This document shows, piece after piece, positions 1 to 8,839 of a stretch of DNA of 64,000 nucleotides. Source of the DNA: Arthrobacter ipis (GTDB taxonomy: Bacteria > Actinomycetota > Actinomycetes > Actinomycetales > Micrococcaceae); contig NZ_JAAOXD010000003.1 of the NCBI RefSeq assembly GCF_014694315.1, positions 764,160-828,159 of the forward strand. The letters run 5' to 3'. Each line of letters opens with the position of its first letter. Within the stretch, counting starts at the first letter, position 1. Made by a program: the position numbers and the translations under genes. Below the pieces are notes generated by a model, which worked only from the letters and a program-made list of their open reading frames with translations, searched no databases and had not been told where the DNA came from.

Positions 1-2132
1 TGGGCACCCTTGGTGTCGCGCTGCTTGTCACGCTGCTGCTGGTGGCGGCGGCGTTCGGAGTGGTCTTCCGGTCCTGGCGCAGTGCACTGATCACCCTGAT
101 CACCTTACCGCTCTCCCTCATGGCTGCGGCCCTGCTGCTCACCCTGCGCGGGGCCGGGCTGAACACTATGGTCTTCGCAGGCATGATCCTCGCCCTGAGC
201 GTCATCATCGGGGATGTTGCGGAAGACCTGAACTGCGCCGCCAGGGCCTACCGGACATCCAAGGCAACCGACGTCGGAGATTCGAGGATCGCCCTGCTGG
301 CGGCTGCGTTACGGCCTGTCCGCACTTCCCTGTTCTACGCGCTGCTGATCATGGCGCTGAGCGTGCTCCCCATGCTCTTTGTCCCTGGCGAAAACGGCGC
401 CATGTTCGGGCCTCTGGTAATTGCATATCTGCTCGCCCTGGCGGTTGCCATGGTCGTGGCGCTCACAGTGACAGCGGCCCTGGTGTTCTTGCTGCCGCCG
501 GCATCAGCGGCCCCGGGCCGCGAGCGCCAGGCCATGCAGCGCCTCCGTATCCGGTATGGGCGGACGCTGTCCCGCCGGCCCGGCAGGCCCGCGTTGGTCT
601 TTGCCGCCGCGGCGGTCATGGCGCTCGCCGCCCTGGCGCTGGCGCCGCAGCTGGTCCCCAACCACCCTGTGGTGCCGGTGCTGGCAGACAACACGCTGGT
701 GGTCCAGTGGAGTGCCGCGCCTGGCACCTCGGACCAGGAAATGGTCCGGATCACGGATACTGCGGCCCGCGAACTGCGGGCGGTGCAGGGCGTCTCCAAT
801 GTGGCCGCCGAGGTCGGGCGCGCCATTACGTCCGACCATGTGGGAGACATCAGTTCCGGGGAGCTGTGGGTGGGCGTGGCAAAGGATGCCTCGTACGCCA
901 GCACCCTTGAGGACGTACAAAGGGTCGTGGCCGGGTATCCGGGGCTGAGCGCAACGGTCTCCACGTACCCGCAGCAGAAAATCGACCAGATCCGGGAAGC
1001 TGCCGATTCCGGATTCGGCGTCCGGGTCTACGGCGTGGACATGGCCATCCTCCGGGCAAAGGCGGAGGAAGTGCGGCAGGTTCTCGCGCACACGGCCGGT
1101 GTGGTGAATCCCCGCGTCGATGCCCCCGTCGAACAGCCGACCGTCCAGGTCAAGGTGGACCTGGCGAAGGCACAGAAGGCGGGCGTCATACCCGGCGATG
1201 TCCGGCGTGCGGCCGCTGCGCTGCTGCAGGGCATCGAAGTGGGTAACGTCTACGAGCAGCAGAAGGTCTTCTCAGTGGTGGTCAAGGGAACTCCCGCCAC
1301 CCGGAACAGCCTCACCAGCGTCCGTGAGCTGCTGATCGACACCCCTAAAGGCGGGCATGTGCGTCTTGGCGACGTCGCCGAGGTCAGTATCGTTCCAAAC
1401 GATGCTGTCATTGTTCATGACGACACGTCGCGGCGCGTCGATGTAAAGGCGGATATCCAGGGCCGCGGGCTGACAGATGTGCAGCAGGACATCGAAAGGG
1501 GTCTGCAGCAGATCCAGTTCCCGGTGGCCTACCACGCGGAGATCCTCACACAGTTTGGCCAGCTGCAGTCCGCCTTCCAGTGGCTGTGGCTGCTGGCAGC
1601 CGTAGCTGCTTTCGGCATTCTGGTGCTGCTGCAGACGGCGCTGGGCGGCTGGCGGCTTGCAGCTGCCGTTTTCGTTGGCCTGATCGCTTGCCTGTCGGGT
1701 GGAGTCTTTGCCGCCCTGGCCGACGGCGGGGCGAACTACCTGACGGCGTTTGTCGCGTTCTCGGCCGTCCTGGGCATCGCTGTCCGCAGCTGTCTGCTGC
1801 TCGCCGGCGAGGTCAGGAACCTCCGCACCAGGCAAAGCGAAGCCACGGGACCCGCCCTGGTTATCCGCGCCGCACGAGACAGGCTCAAGCCAACCCTCGC
1901 CTCCGTGGTGACTACCGCCGTCGCCCTGATTCCGCTCGTGCTTCTGGGCGGTATCACAGGCACCGAGGTCCTCCAGCCGATCGCCATTATCATCTGGGGC
2001 GGCCTGCTGACGACCACCCTTTTCGTGCTGTTCGTGCTTCCCGCAATCCTGCTCCGCTTCGAAGGCAGCCAGGCAGGGACACGAACAGCAACGACACATG
2101 CCGAAGTCACCGAAGCCCGGACGGGCGCCTGA
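1..2132 (+). CDS. RND efflux permease, heavy-metal (CusA-like) branch, 5' end outside window
   Basis: Membrane permease of the RND superfamily, cut by the left edge: the frame is already open at base 3, so the N-terminal helix and first porter half are missing and about 709 residues remain. A helix block at bases 15-500 corresponds to TM4-TM6, followed by a periplasmic porter domain and a second helix block at about 1570-2060. Compared with the complete paralogue at 2605-5754, the TM4 proton-relay segment reads GDVAEDLNCA where the paralogue has [10 protein letters not shown], and the later ARNGI motif reads VRSCL. The Asp pair and Glu-Asn of the paralogue are therefore not conserved here. 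A lipoprotein and the second permease follow closely, so the three are probably one operon. Substrate is unknown; heavy metal is a family inference. It may be a structural or heteromeric partner rather than an active pump. Confidence 0.85.
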   Translation, partial: GTLGVALLVTLLLVAAAFGVVFRSWRSALITLITLPLSLMAAALLLTLRGAGLNTMVFAGMILALSVIIGDVAEDLNCAARAYRTSKATDVGDSRIALLAAALRPVRTSLFYALLIMALSVLPMLFVPGENGAMFGPLVIAYLLALAVAMVVALTVTAALVFLLPPASAAPGRERQAMQRLRIRYGRTLSRRPGRPALVFAAAAVMALAALALAPQLVPNHPVVPVLADNTLVVQWSAAPGTSDQEMVRITDTAARELRAVQGVSNVAAEVGRAITSDHVGDISSGELWVGVAKDASYASTLEDVQRVVAGYPGLSATVSTYPQQKIDQIREAADSGFGVRVYGVDMAILRAKAEEVRQVLAHTAGVVNPRVDAPVEQPTVQVKVDLAKAQKAGVIPGDVRRAAAALLQGIEVGNVYEQQKVFSVVVKGTPATRNSLTSVRELLIDTPKGGHVRLGDVAEVSIVPNDAVIVHDDTSRRVDVKADIQGRGLTDVQQDIERGLQQIQFPVAYHAEILTQFGQLQSAFQWLWLLAAVAAFGILVLLQTALGGWRLAAAVFVGLIACLSGGVFAALADGGANYLTAFVAFSAVLGIAVRSCLLLAGEVRNLRTRQSEATGPALVIRAARDRLKPTLASVVTTAVALIPLVLLGGITGTEVLQPIAIIIWGGLLTTTLFVLFVLPAILLRFEGSQAGTRTATTHAEVTEARTGA

Positions 2133-2147
2133 AAGCCGGGATGCATC

Positions 2148-2603
2148 ATGACAACGACCTCGCCGCGGATGCGCGGCCTGATGGTTCTTATCGTCCTGGG
2201 TCTCCTCACACCCGCATTGCCGGCCTGCAGCCAGCACTCGACGGAGACTGCGTCCGCCGGCGACGCTGCGGCGAGCCTTGAAGAGGTGCCCGGGACCGAC
2301 CTGAAGCGCATCACACTGAACGAACACGCCGCCAGGAACATCGGCCTTGAGACGTCGACGACCAAACTGGATGCCAAGAGCGGGAAACTCACCGTGCCCT
2401 ACCTGGCGGTCCTCTACGACAGCGAAGGAAAAACCTGGGTCTATACGATTGCTGGCCCGCAGGTCTACGTCCGCCGGTCCATCACGGTGGAGCGGATCGA
2501 CGGCGAACAGGCCACGTTGAGCGACGGTCCGGCCCCGGGCACGACTGTGGTGACCCTGGGGGCCGAGGAGCTATTCGGCGCTGAGCTGGATGTGGCGAGC
2601 TGA
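2148..2603 (+). CDS. Lipoprotein, RND adaptor-like (C-terminal adaptor segment)
   Basis: Predicted 151-aa secreted lipoprotein. A positively charged start and a hydrophobic stretch end in LPAC at about residues 23-26, a lipobox-like cleavage site. The mature part (ITLNEHAARNIGLET, then YLAVLYDSEGKTWVY and a closing TTVVTLGAEELFGAELD) resembles the beta-barrel and membrane-proximal end of RND periplasmic adaptors, without the coiled-coil hairpin of full-length adaptors (usually 350 aa or more). It lies 15 bases after one permease and touches the next, so it is probably the third component of this transporter. In a Gram-positive cell it would sit on the outer face of the membrane. The adaptor assignment is inferred from context and the short similarity. 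Confidence 0.7.
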   Translation: MTTTSPRMRGLMVLIVLGLLTPALPACSQHSTETASAGDAAASLEEVPGTDLKRITLNEHAARNIGLETSTTKLDAKSGKLTVPYLAVLYDSEGKTWVYTIAGPQVYVRRSITVERIDGEQATLSDGPAPGTTVVTLGAEELFGAELDVAS

Positions 2604-2604
2604 C

Positions 2605-5600
2605 ATGCGGTGGATAGTAGGAGTCAGCCTCAGGTTCAGGACGATAGTTGTCGCCCTCGCCTGCGTGGTGATGCTGCTGGGATCCGTCCAGCTCAGTAGG
2701 GCATCCTTGGATGTTTTTCCGGAGTTCGCGCCCCCGCAGGTCGAGATCCAGACTGCGTGCCTGGGGCTAACGGCCCAGGAAGTGGAGGAACTCGTTTCCG
2801 TGCCGATCGAGGCGTCCATTTCCGGAATGCCGGGCCTGGATGAGCTGAGGTCAAAATCAGTTCCCCAGCTGTCCTCGATCATCCTGATCTTCAAACAGGG
2901 CACTGACCTGCTCAACGCGCGGCAGCAGGTATCCGAACGGATGGCCGCCGTGACGGCGGCCCTGCCCACGTGGGCCGCTCCCCCGGTGATGCTGCAACCG
3001 CTGTCCTCGACCAGCCGCGTCATGAAAATCGGCATGACGTCGTCCAGCCGGTCCATGATCGAGATGTCCATGCTTTCGTACTGGACCATCCGGGCCCGCC
3101 TGTTGCGGGTCCCCGGCGTGGCCAACGTGGCCATCTGGGGCGAGAGGCTCCAGATGCTGCAGGTCCAGGTTCAGCCGGAGCAGCTCAAAGCCAAGAATGT
3201 CTCGCTCAACCAGGTCATGGAAGTAACGGCCGGGGCTGTGGACGCAGGCCTGCTCCAGTACTCACCCGGAAAATTCATCGGTACCGGCGGCTTCGTCGGC
3301 AGCCCGAACCAGCAGATGAGCATCCGCCACGTCCAGCCCATCACCAGCCCTGCGGACCTGGCCCGTGTCACCATCCGCGAAGACCACGGCACCGCACTGC
3401 ACCTGGGCGACGTTGCGCGGGTGGTCGAGGACCATCAGCCGCTGATTGGTGATGCCGTCATCAACAACGGCCATGGGCTGATGCTTATTGTCGAGAAGCT
3501 CCCCTGGGGCAACACGCTCGAGGTGACGAAGGGCGTTGAGGAAGCCCTTCACCAACTGCAGCCGGGCATGAGCGGCATCACCTTCGACACCACCATCTTC
3601 CGTCCGGCGAGCTTCATCGAGGAGGCCATTTCCAACCTGAGCCTTGCCCTCCTCCTGGGCTGCCTGCTGGTGGTCATGATCCTCAGCGCGTTCCTGTTCC
3701 AGTGGCGGACAGCACTCATCAGCCTGATCGCCATTCCGCTCTCCCTCCTCACCGCCATCATGGTGCTGTACTTAACCGGTGGATCGGTCAACACCATGAT
3801 CCTGGCCGGGCTGGTCATTGCGGTGGGGGTCGTCGTCGACGACGCAATCATCGACGTCGAAAACATCATGCGCCGCTTGCGCCAGCACCGCAGCCGCGGC
3901 GGCGGCGAATCGACGGCCTCTGTGGTGCTTAAGGCCTCCCTGGAAATGCGGAGCCCCATCGTTTATGCCACCTTGATCATCGTGGTGGCTGCCCTTCCCA
4001 TCTTCTTCCTGGACGGGCTGACGGGAGTGTTCTTCAGGCCGCTCGCCGTGTCCTACACACTGGCCGTCCTGGCATCAATGCTCGTGGCCCTGACGGTAAC
4101 GCCGGCACTTGCCCTGATCCTGCTGGCCAGGGCAAAGCTGGAGCAACGCGATCCACCGCTGGTCCGGGTGCTCAAGCGCGGGTACCACGCGGTCCTGTCC
4201 CGCATCATGAACCGGCCGCGCTATGGCTACGTCGGGTTCGGGGCTCTCGCGCTGGTCGGCCTGGCGATCGCCCCGCTGCTTGGGCAGTCCTTGTTTCCCA
4301 CGTTCAAGGAACGCGACTTCCTGATGCACTGGGTGTCGGAACCCGGCACGTCGGCGGCAGAGGAATACCGCATTGCCCAGCGGGGTTGCGCGGCGTTCCT
4401 CAAGGTACCCGGCGTCCTCAATTGCGGAACGCACATCGGCCAGGCCTTCCAGGCTGACGAGATCGTTGGCGTCAACGCCGGCGAACACTGGATCAGCATC
4501 GACCGCCACGCCGACTACGAGAAGACAGTCGCAGCCGTCCAGGAAGTCGTGGACGGATACCCGGGCCTTCACCGCGACGTGCAGACCTATCTGAAGGAAA
4601 GGATCGAAGAGGTCCTGACAGGTGCTAGCGAACCAATTCTCGTCCGCGTCTACGGCGACGACCTTGACGTGCTGCGCGAGCAGGCCCAGAGGGTCAAGCA
4701 AGTCCTCAGTGAAATAGACGGGACCGACGATCCACACATCTCCCTTGAAGTCGAGGTCCCGCAGATCGCGGTAAAGGTGAACCTGGCCGCGGCGGAGAAG
4801 TATGGCCTCAAGCCCGGAGACGTGCGGCGCGCTGCTGCGACACTCGTGGCCGGGGAAGAGGTGGGCGACGTCTTCCGGGATGGAATAGCCTACGACGTCC
4901 AGGTCTGGAGTACACCGGAAACCCGGGCAAGCGTCACCACTATCCAGGACCTGCCCATCGATACGCCAAGCGGGAAGCGCGTGCGCCTCTCCGACGTCGC
5001 CGCCGTCAGCGTTCAGGCCACCCCGAACCTCATCGACCGCACGAACGGTTCCCGCAGGGTCGAGGTGGGATCCTTTATCGACTCCGGAGCGGACCTTGGC
5101 CGGGTTGTCACACAGCTGCAGGAACGCCTGGAGTCCCTCAACCTGCCCGCCGGCTACAGCGTCCAGCTATTGGGCGAATACACGGAACGGCAGGCAGCCA
5201 CTGATCGACTCATGATTTTCGCGGTTGCTGCGCTGATTCTGATCCTCGTGCTCCTCCAGGCGTCCTTCCGCAGCTGGCGGCTGGCCGTCCTGGCCCTCCT
5301 GACGCTGCCCATCGCGCTCGTAGGAGGGGTCCTGGCCGCGTACTTCACCGGCGGGGTACTGTCACTGGGTTCGCTCGTGGGGTTCCTGACCGTCATGGGA
5401 ATCGCGGCCCGGAACGGCATCCTGCTCATCAGCCACTGCCAGCATCTGGAAAGGATCGAGGGGGTTCCGTTCAGCGGGTCACTCGTCCTGCGGGGCGCCG
5501 GTGAACGGCTTTCCCCGATCCTCATGACCACCCTTGCCACCGGGCTTGCCCTAGTGCCACTGGTCTTCATGGGGGATGTGCCGGGGCATGAGATCGAGTA

Positions 5601-5754
5601 CCCGATGGCCGTGGTCATCCTCGGCGGACTCCTGACCTCCACGCTGCTCAACCTGTTTATTGTGCCGTCGCTCTACCTTCGGTTCGCCCAGTCGAGGAAG
5701 TCCCGCAAGGCGGCGGAACAGGAGCTCGCCCTGCAGAAACTCCCAGTTCAGTAG
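2605..5754 (+). CDS. RND efflux permease, heavy-metal (CusA-like) branch, complete
   Basis: Full-length RND permease (1,049 aa from the ATG at 2605; an in-frame ATG at 2590 would add five residues and overlap the upstream stop). 2605 is preferred because it starts directly with [12 protein letters not shown], the family's usual N-terminus before TM1. Two repeats of six helices flank two large extracytoplasmic porter loops. TM4 carries the intact signature [12 protein letters not shown] (about residues 408-419) and TM10 carries [11 protein letters not shown]. The last helix is followed by a short basic tail. It is probably proton-driven export of a metal ion or small toxic compound; no substrate-specific residues were identified. 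No outer-membrane factor gene is present, as expected for an actinobacterium. It is the last gene of the operon, followed by a 12-bp-arm hairpin. Confidence 0.88.
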   Translation: MRWIVGVSLRFRTIVVALACVVMLLGSVQLSRASLDVFPEFAPPQVEIQTACLGLTAQEVEELVSVPIEASISGMPGLDELRSKSVPQLSSIILIFKQGTDLLNARQQVSERMAAVTAALPTWAAPPVMLQPLSSTSRVMKIGMTSSSRSMIEMSMLSYWTIRARLLRVPGVANVAIWGERLQMLQVQVQPEQLKAKNVSLNQVMEVTAGAVDAGLLQYSPGKFIGTGGFVGSPNQQMSIRHVQPITSPADLARVTIREDHGTALHLGDVARVVEDHQPLIGDAVINNGHGLMLIVEKLPWGNTLEVTKGVEEALHQLQPGMSGITFDTTIFRPASFIEEAISNLSLALLLGCLLVVMILSAFLFQWRTALISLIAIPLSLLTAIMVLYLTGGSVNTMILAGLVIAVGVVVDDAIIDVENIMRRLRQHRSRGGGESTASVVLKASLEMRSPIVYATLIIVVAALPIFFLDGLTGVFFRPLAVSYTLAVLASMLVALTVTPALALILLARAKLEQRDPPLVRVLKRGYHAVLSRIMNRPRYGYVGFGALALVGLAIAPLLGQSLFPTFKERDFLMHWVSEPGTSAAEEYRIAQRGCAAFLKVPGVLNCGTHIGQAFQADEIVGVNAGEHWISIDRHADYEKTVAAVQEVVDGYPGLHRDVQTYLKERIEEVLTGASEPILVRVYGDDLDVLREQAQRVKQVLSEIDGTDDPHISLEVEVPQIAVKVNLAAAEKYGLKPGDVRRAAATLVAGEEVGDVFRDGIAYDVQVWSTPETRASVTTIQDLPIDTPSGKRVRLSDVAAVSVQATPNLIDRTNGSRRVEVGSFIDSGADLGRVVTQLQERLESLNLPAGYSVQLLGEYTERQAATDRLMIFAVAALILILVLLQASFRSWRLAVLALLTLPIALVGGVLAAYFTGGVLSLGSLVGFLTVMGIAARNGILLISHCQHLERIEGVPFSGSLVLRGAGERLSPILMTTLATGLALVPLVFMGDVPGHEIEYPMAVVILGGLLTSTLLNLFIVPSLYLRFAQSRKSRKAAEQELALQKLPVQ

Positions 5755-5770
5755 GCAGGGTCCCTTTGCT

Positions 5771-5810
5771 TGACCGCCGGAGCATCATTCAGCCCGTACT
5801 CCGGCGGTCA
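5771..5810. terminator. Inverted repeat between convergent genes
   Basis: Arms TGACCGCCGGAG (5771-5782) and CTCCGGCGGTCA (5799-5810) pair perfectly over 12 bp with a 16-base loop. The hairpin lies between the stop of the RND operon and the convergent SRPBCC gene, and its right arm lies inside the end of that gene. No T-run follows, so factor-independent termination is uncertain. Confidence 0.55.
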
Positions 5811-6240
5811 GGTGCTGGTTGCGCGTCTCAATGAGTTTCCGGAGATAGCGCGCCAGGACGAGTTTTTCCGCCAGGCGTCCCAAAAGCCCGAACGGCGCCG
5901 CGAAGTCGATCCGGTCCACCATGACAGTTCCGGCCGGGACCTCACTGAATTCATGGACGTGGCGAAAGCGAAGGAACGGCCCCCGGACCTGTTCATCGAC
6001 GAAGTAGTGAGGTGCCTGCATCTCCGTAATCCGGCTCGTCATGCGTATCGGCAGCCCGAAGTGCCAGGCGCGCCAAGTGACCTCCTGCCCCAAGGCGATC
6101 AGCCCCGACGTGACGCCTCCAACGGCTTGCTCCCGGGAACGGGCCATCGAGTCCTTGTGGGCGTCTATGCTCCGGGAGAGGTCGAACAGCTCGGTCATCC
6201 CGATGGTTGTCCGCGAGGTGCATTCGAAGGTGACGGCCAT
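5785..6240 (-). CDS. SRPBCC-family protein
   Basis: A 151-aa cytoplasmic protein of the SRPBCC/START-like fold, which binds hydrophobic ligands in a helix-grip pocket. The order of elements matches the family: an N-terminal strand (AVTFECTSRTTIGM), a charged helix (LFDLSRSIDAHKDSM), strands typical of these proteins (EVTWRAWHFGLPIRMTSRI), the segment FVDEQVRGPFLRFRHVHEF, and a long C-terminal amphipathic helix (FGLLGRLAEKLVLARYLRKL). The ligand is unknown. It is encoded alone, convergent with the RND operon. Confidence 0.8.
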   Translation of the reverse strand: MAVTFECTSRTTIGMTELFDLSRSIDAHKDSMARSREQAVGGVTSGLIALGQEVTWRAWHFGLPIRMTSRITEMQAPHYFVDEQVRGPFLRFRHVHEFSEVPAGTVMVDRIDFAAPFGLLGRLAEKLVLARYLRKLIETRNQHLTAGVRAE

Positions 6241-6378
6241 GCTCAGAGTATGCCAACAGTTTCACCGGCGCGTTGAACCGGGCCAAACTGGACCAGCTCC
6301 TTGCCAGCGCACCGGCCACCGGCCTTGTCCTGGCCGACTCCGTACTTGTCGGCGGCCAGTCCATCACGTCCGCGGCCG

Positions 6379-6399
6379 CTGATAGGCGTAAGCTATCAG
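6379..6399. promoter_or_regulatory. LysR-type operator palindrome upstream of the lysR gene
   Basis: CTGATAG (6379-6385), a 7-base spacer and CTATCAG (6393-6399) form a perfect inverted repeat. Its core, ATAGGC-N2-AA-N-CTAT, recurs at 7392-7406 just before the dehydrogenase gene. Two copies with matching core and spacing, one before the regulator and one before its likely target operon, suggest binding by the LysR protein encoded at 6478. Binding itself is inference. Confidence 0.65.
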
Positions 6400-6477
6400 A
6401 GCCCCGGCAGGCCTCCGCCACGAAGGGGCGGGGCCGGGTCCGGGCCAAACAGCAGAGCGGACCGGGAAGGAGCTGGC

Positions 6478-7395
6478 GTGGACACCCGGAAGCTGAAGTA
6501 TTTCCTGGCGGTGGTTGACCACGACGGATTCAACCGCGCGGCTGAGCACCTGCTCATTGCGCAGCCGTCCCTGTCCCAGACCATCGCCAGCCTGGAGAAG
6601 GACCTGGGCGTGCCGCTGTTCCACCGCATCGGGCGCCGGGCTGTCCTCAGCGAGGCCGGAAAGGAACTGGTGGGCCCCGCCCGGCTGGTGATGCGGGACT
6701 TGGACGCTGCCCAGTCCGCCGTGCAGGCGCTCCGCGGCCTGCGGAGCGGGCGCCTGGACATCATCACCATGCCCTCCCCCGGCATCGAGCCGCTGACCTC
6801 CATGACCGCCGAGTTCACCAGGCTGCACCCGGAGGTCCGCCTCAACGTCAGCGCCGCCTTCACTCCGGAGGAGGTTGTCGAGTCGGTCCGCAGCGGCAGC
6901 ACCGAAATTGGCTTGGCCGGTTCCTCCAGTCCCATCCGGGTCCCGGGAGTCAACGTCCTGGACCTGGAACGCCAGCCGCTCATCCTCATCGTCAACCCCC
7001 AGGCGGACACGTTCACCGCCGGGAGCACCATCCAGCGGGAGGACCTGGACGGGCACCGGCTGATCGCCAGCCAGCGCGGATCACTGATGCGGTGGCTCGT
7101 GGACGACGCCCTTGCCCATGGCGTCAAAGCTGAAATCGTCGTCGAAGTCGCGCACCGGACCTCGATTCTGCCCTTGGTGCTGGCGGGCGTCGGACACGCC
7201 GTCATGCCATCATCCTGGGCGCCGACGGCGCACAAGGCTGGACTGCGCACCGTTCAGATCGAGCCCGTTTTCCACCTGGACGTGGCCATCCTGAGCCGGA
7301 AGGACGGCCTGACACCCGCTGCCCGTGCATTTCTGAAAGTTGCTGAGCTGCACGTGGTCAAGGAACCAGACGCCGACCAGTCGCTGGAAGGATAG
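6478..7395 (+). CDS. LysR-family transcriptional regulator
   Basis: A 305-aa LysR-type regulator. The start is the GTG at 6478 because AAGGAG lies about 6 bases upstream and the protein then begins with the canonical helix-turn-helix domain (TRKLKYFLAVVDHDGFNRAA, then LLIAQPSLSQTIASLEKDLG at about residues 23-42). The rest is a periplasmic-binding-protein-like effector domain. It precedes and is co-oriented with the tartrate-type dehydrogenase, dicarboxylate symporter and glycerate kinase, which makes it the probable regulator of that pathway, with a C4 acid as the likely inducer (inference). The operator-like palindromes at 6379-6399 and 7392-7406 support this, and the second overlaps its own stop codon. 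Confidence 0.88.
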   Translation: MDTRKLKYFLAVVDHDGFNRAAEHLLIAQPSLSQTIASLEKDLGVPLFHRIGRRAVLSEAGKELVGPARLVMRDLDAAQSAVQALRGLRSGRLDIITMPSPGIEPLTSMTAEFTRLHPEVRLNVSAAFTPEEVVESVRSGSTEIGLAGSSSPIRVPGVNVLDLERQPLILIVNPQADTFTAGSTIQREDLDGHRLIASQRGSLMRWLVDDALAHGVKAEIVVEVAHRTSILPLVLAGVGHAVMPSSWAPTAHKAGLRTVQIEPVFHLDVAILSRKDGLTPAARAFLKVAELHVVKEPDADQSLEG

Positions 7396-7407
7396 GCAGA
7401 ACCTATC
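7391..7407. promoter_or_regulatory. Second LysR-type operator palindrome, upstream of the catabolic operon
   Basis: GATAGG-cagaa-CCTATC is a perfect inverted repeat whose 15-base core matches ATAGGC-N2-AA-N-CTAT, as at 6382-6396. It overlaps the lysR stop codon and lies about 125 bases before the dehydrogenase start, which suits activation of that operon. Confidence 0.65.
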
Positions 7408-7531
7408 TGCCGTATCGAAACTAAGTCTTGGACGCGAATAGCCGCCGGGCCGTCTACTTGAAGAGGAAGAAAACAGTGTGACCCCGCTAACAGGACCACG
7501 CTGCCATCAAACTCAACGAGGAGGTAGGCAC

Positions 7532-8629
7532 ATGAGCGCCACCCAGAAATTCAGCATCGCTTCAATCCCCGCAGACGGCGTCGGCAAGGAAGTCGTCTCC
7601 GCCGGCCGCCGCGTCCTCGACGCCCTGGCAGAGAACTCCGGCGGCAAGTTCGCCTTCGACTGGACCGAGTTCCCCTGGGGCTGCGGCTACTACGAAAAGA
7701 CCGGCCAGATGATGGACCCCAACGGCCTGGATGCCCTGAAGGACTTTGACGCCATCTACTTCGGCGCCGTCGGCTGGGAGAACGTCCCGGACCACATCAG
7801 CCTGTGGGGCCTGCGCCTGAACATCACCCAGAACTTCGACCAGTGGGCCAACATCCGCCCGGTCAAGTTCCTCCCCGGCGTCGAGTCCCCGCTCCGGAAG
7901 GCGGACAACACCGAACTCGACTGGATCGTTGTCCGCGAGAACAGCGAAGGCGAGTACGCGGGCCTCGGCGGCCGGAACCTCAGCGGCCGCGGCCCCGGCA
8001 ACGAAGTGGCCCTGCAGACCGCACTGTTCACCGAGAAGGGCTGCGAACGCATCATGCGCTTCGCCTTCGACCTGGCGCGCACCCGCACTGTGAAGAAGGT
8101 TTCCTCGGTCACCAAGTCCAACGCCCAGCAGTACGGCATGGTCCTCTGGGATGAAGTCTTCAACCGCGTGGCCCTGGACTACCCGGACGTGCAGACCGAG
8201 AGCGTCCTGGTCGACGCCATGAGCGCGAAGTTCATCCTCAAGCCCGAGGACCTCTCCGTCGTCGTGGCCTCGAACCTGAACGCCGACATCCTGTCGGACC
8301 TGGGCTCGGCACTGGCCGGCAGCCTGGGCCTGGCCGCCAGCGCCAACCTGAACCCGGAACGCCGCTTCCCGTCCATGTTCGAACCGGTCCACGGCTCCGC
8401 CCCGGACATCGCCGGCAAGGGCATCAGCAACCCGATCGGTGCGATCGCCAGCGCCGCCCTGATGCTGGACCACTTCGGCCTGCACGAGGAAGCCCGCAAG
8501 GTGGAGGCCGCCATCGAGCAGACCACCGGCGCCGGGTACCTGACCCGCGACATCGGCGGCGAAGCCAACACCGAAGACGTCACCGAGGCCATCATCAAGG
8601 CCCTGACCAGCACCCTGGCAACCGTCTAG
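7532..8629 (+). CDS. Tartrate dehydrogenase / D-malate dehydrogenase family (decarboxylating)
   Basis: A 365-aa NAD-dependent beta-decarboxylating dehydrogenase. The ATG at 7532 is chosen because GAGGAGGTAGG precedes it; in-frame codons further upstream have no ribosome-binding site. It has the family layout: an N-terminal Rossmann-like segment (IPADGVGKEVV), the substrate loop with VVRENSEGEYAG, the Mg-binding helix region DAMSAKFIL, and the NAD-binding signature FEPVHGSAPDIAGKG. The segment GLRLNITQNFDQWANIRPVK matches the tartrate/D-malate group better than LeuB or Icd. TtuC-type enzymes oxidise tartrate or D-malate, and convert meso-tartrate to D-glycerate. The downstream glycerate kinase fits that product. 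The exact stereoisomer cannot be read from sequence. Confidence 0.85.
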   Translation: MSATQKFSIASIPADGVGKEVVSAGRRVLDALAENSGGKFAFDWTEFPWGCGYYEKTGQMMDPNGLDALKDFDAIYFGAVGWENVPDHISLWGLRLNITQNFDQWANIRPVKFLPGVESPLRKADNTELDWIVVRENSEGEYAGLGGRNLSGRGPGNEVALQTALFTEKGCERIMRFAFDLARTRTVKKVSSVTKSNAQQYGMVLWDEVFNRVALDYPDVQTESVLVDAMSAKFILKPEDLSVVVASNLNADILSDLGSALAGSLGLAASANLNPERRFPSMFEPVHGSAPDIAGKGISNPIGAIASAALMLDHFGLHEEARKVEAAIEQTTGAGYLTRDIGGEANTEDVTEAIIKALTSTLATV

Positions 8630-8670
8630 CCGGCTGACTTAAACGGACGACGGCGGCCAGCCGGCCGCCC

Positions 8671-8758
8671 GCGGAGGTCCCTTCCCGACACTCGCAGGCT
8701 CGTGTTGGGACCCCGCGGAGGTCCCTTCCCAACGCTCGCAGGCTCGCGTCGGGGCCCT
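8671..8758. repeat. Tandem 44-bp repeat, each copy a hairpin
   Basis: Two adjacent 44-bp units (8671-8714 and 8715-8758) both begin GCGGAGGTCCCTTCCC. Each can fold on itself: ACAC pairs with GTGT in copy 1 and ACGC with GCGT in copy 2, flanked by CCC/GGG, around the shared loop TCGCAGGCTC. The paired A-T to G-C change is a small compensatory substitution. The repeat lies between the dehydrogenase and dctA genes. Confidence 0.75.
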
Positions 8759-8762
8759 CGGG

Positions 8763-8789
8763 ACGCCGCTTACGCCGCTTACGCCGCTG
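8763..8789. repeat. Three 9-bp tandem repeats
   Basis: ACGCCGCTT occurs twice and ACGCCGCTG once in direct succession, just after the 44-bp hairpin pair and about 50 bases before dctA. Confidence 0.7.
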
Positions 8790-8839
8790 AGCTATCCCCC
8801 TAACTTTCTCCAAAGACGTTCCACAATGAGGTAGGAATC

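Noticed and set aside
6301..6477. N-terminal extension of the LysR protein
   Set aside because: It has no ribosome-binding site and lies over the operator palindrome; the GTG at 6478 has AAGGAG and begins the HTH.
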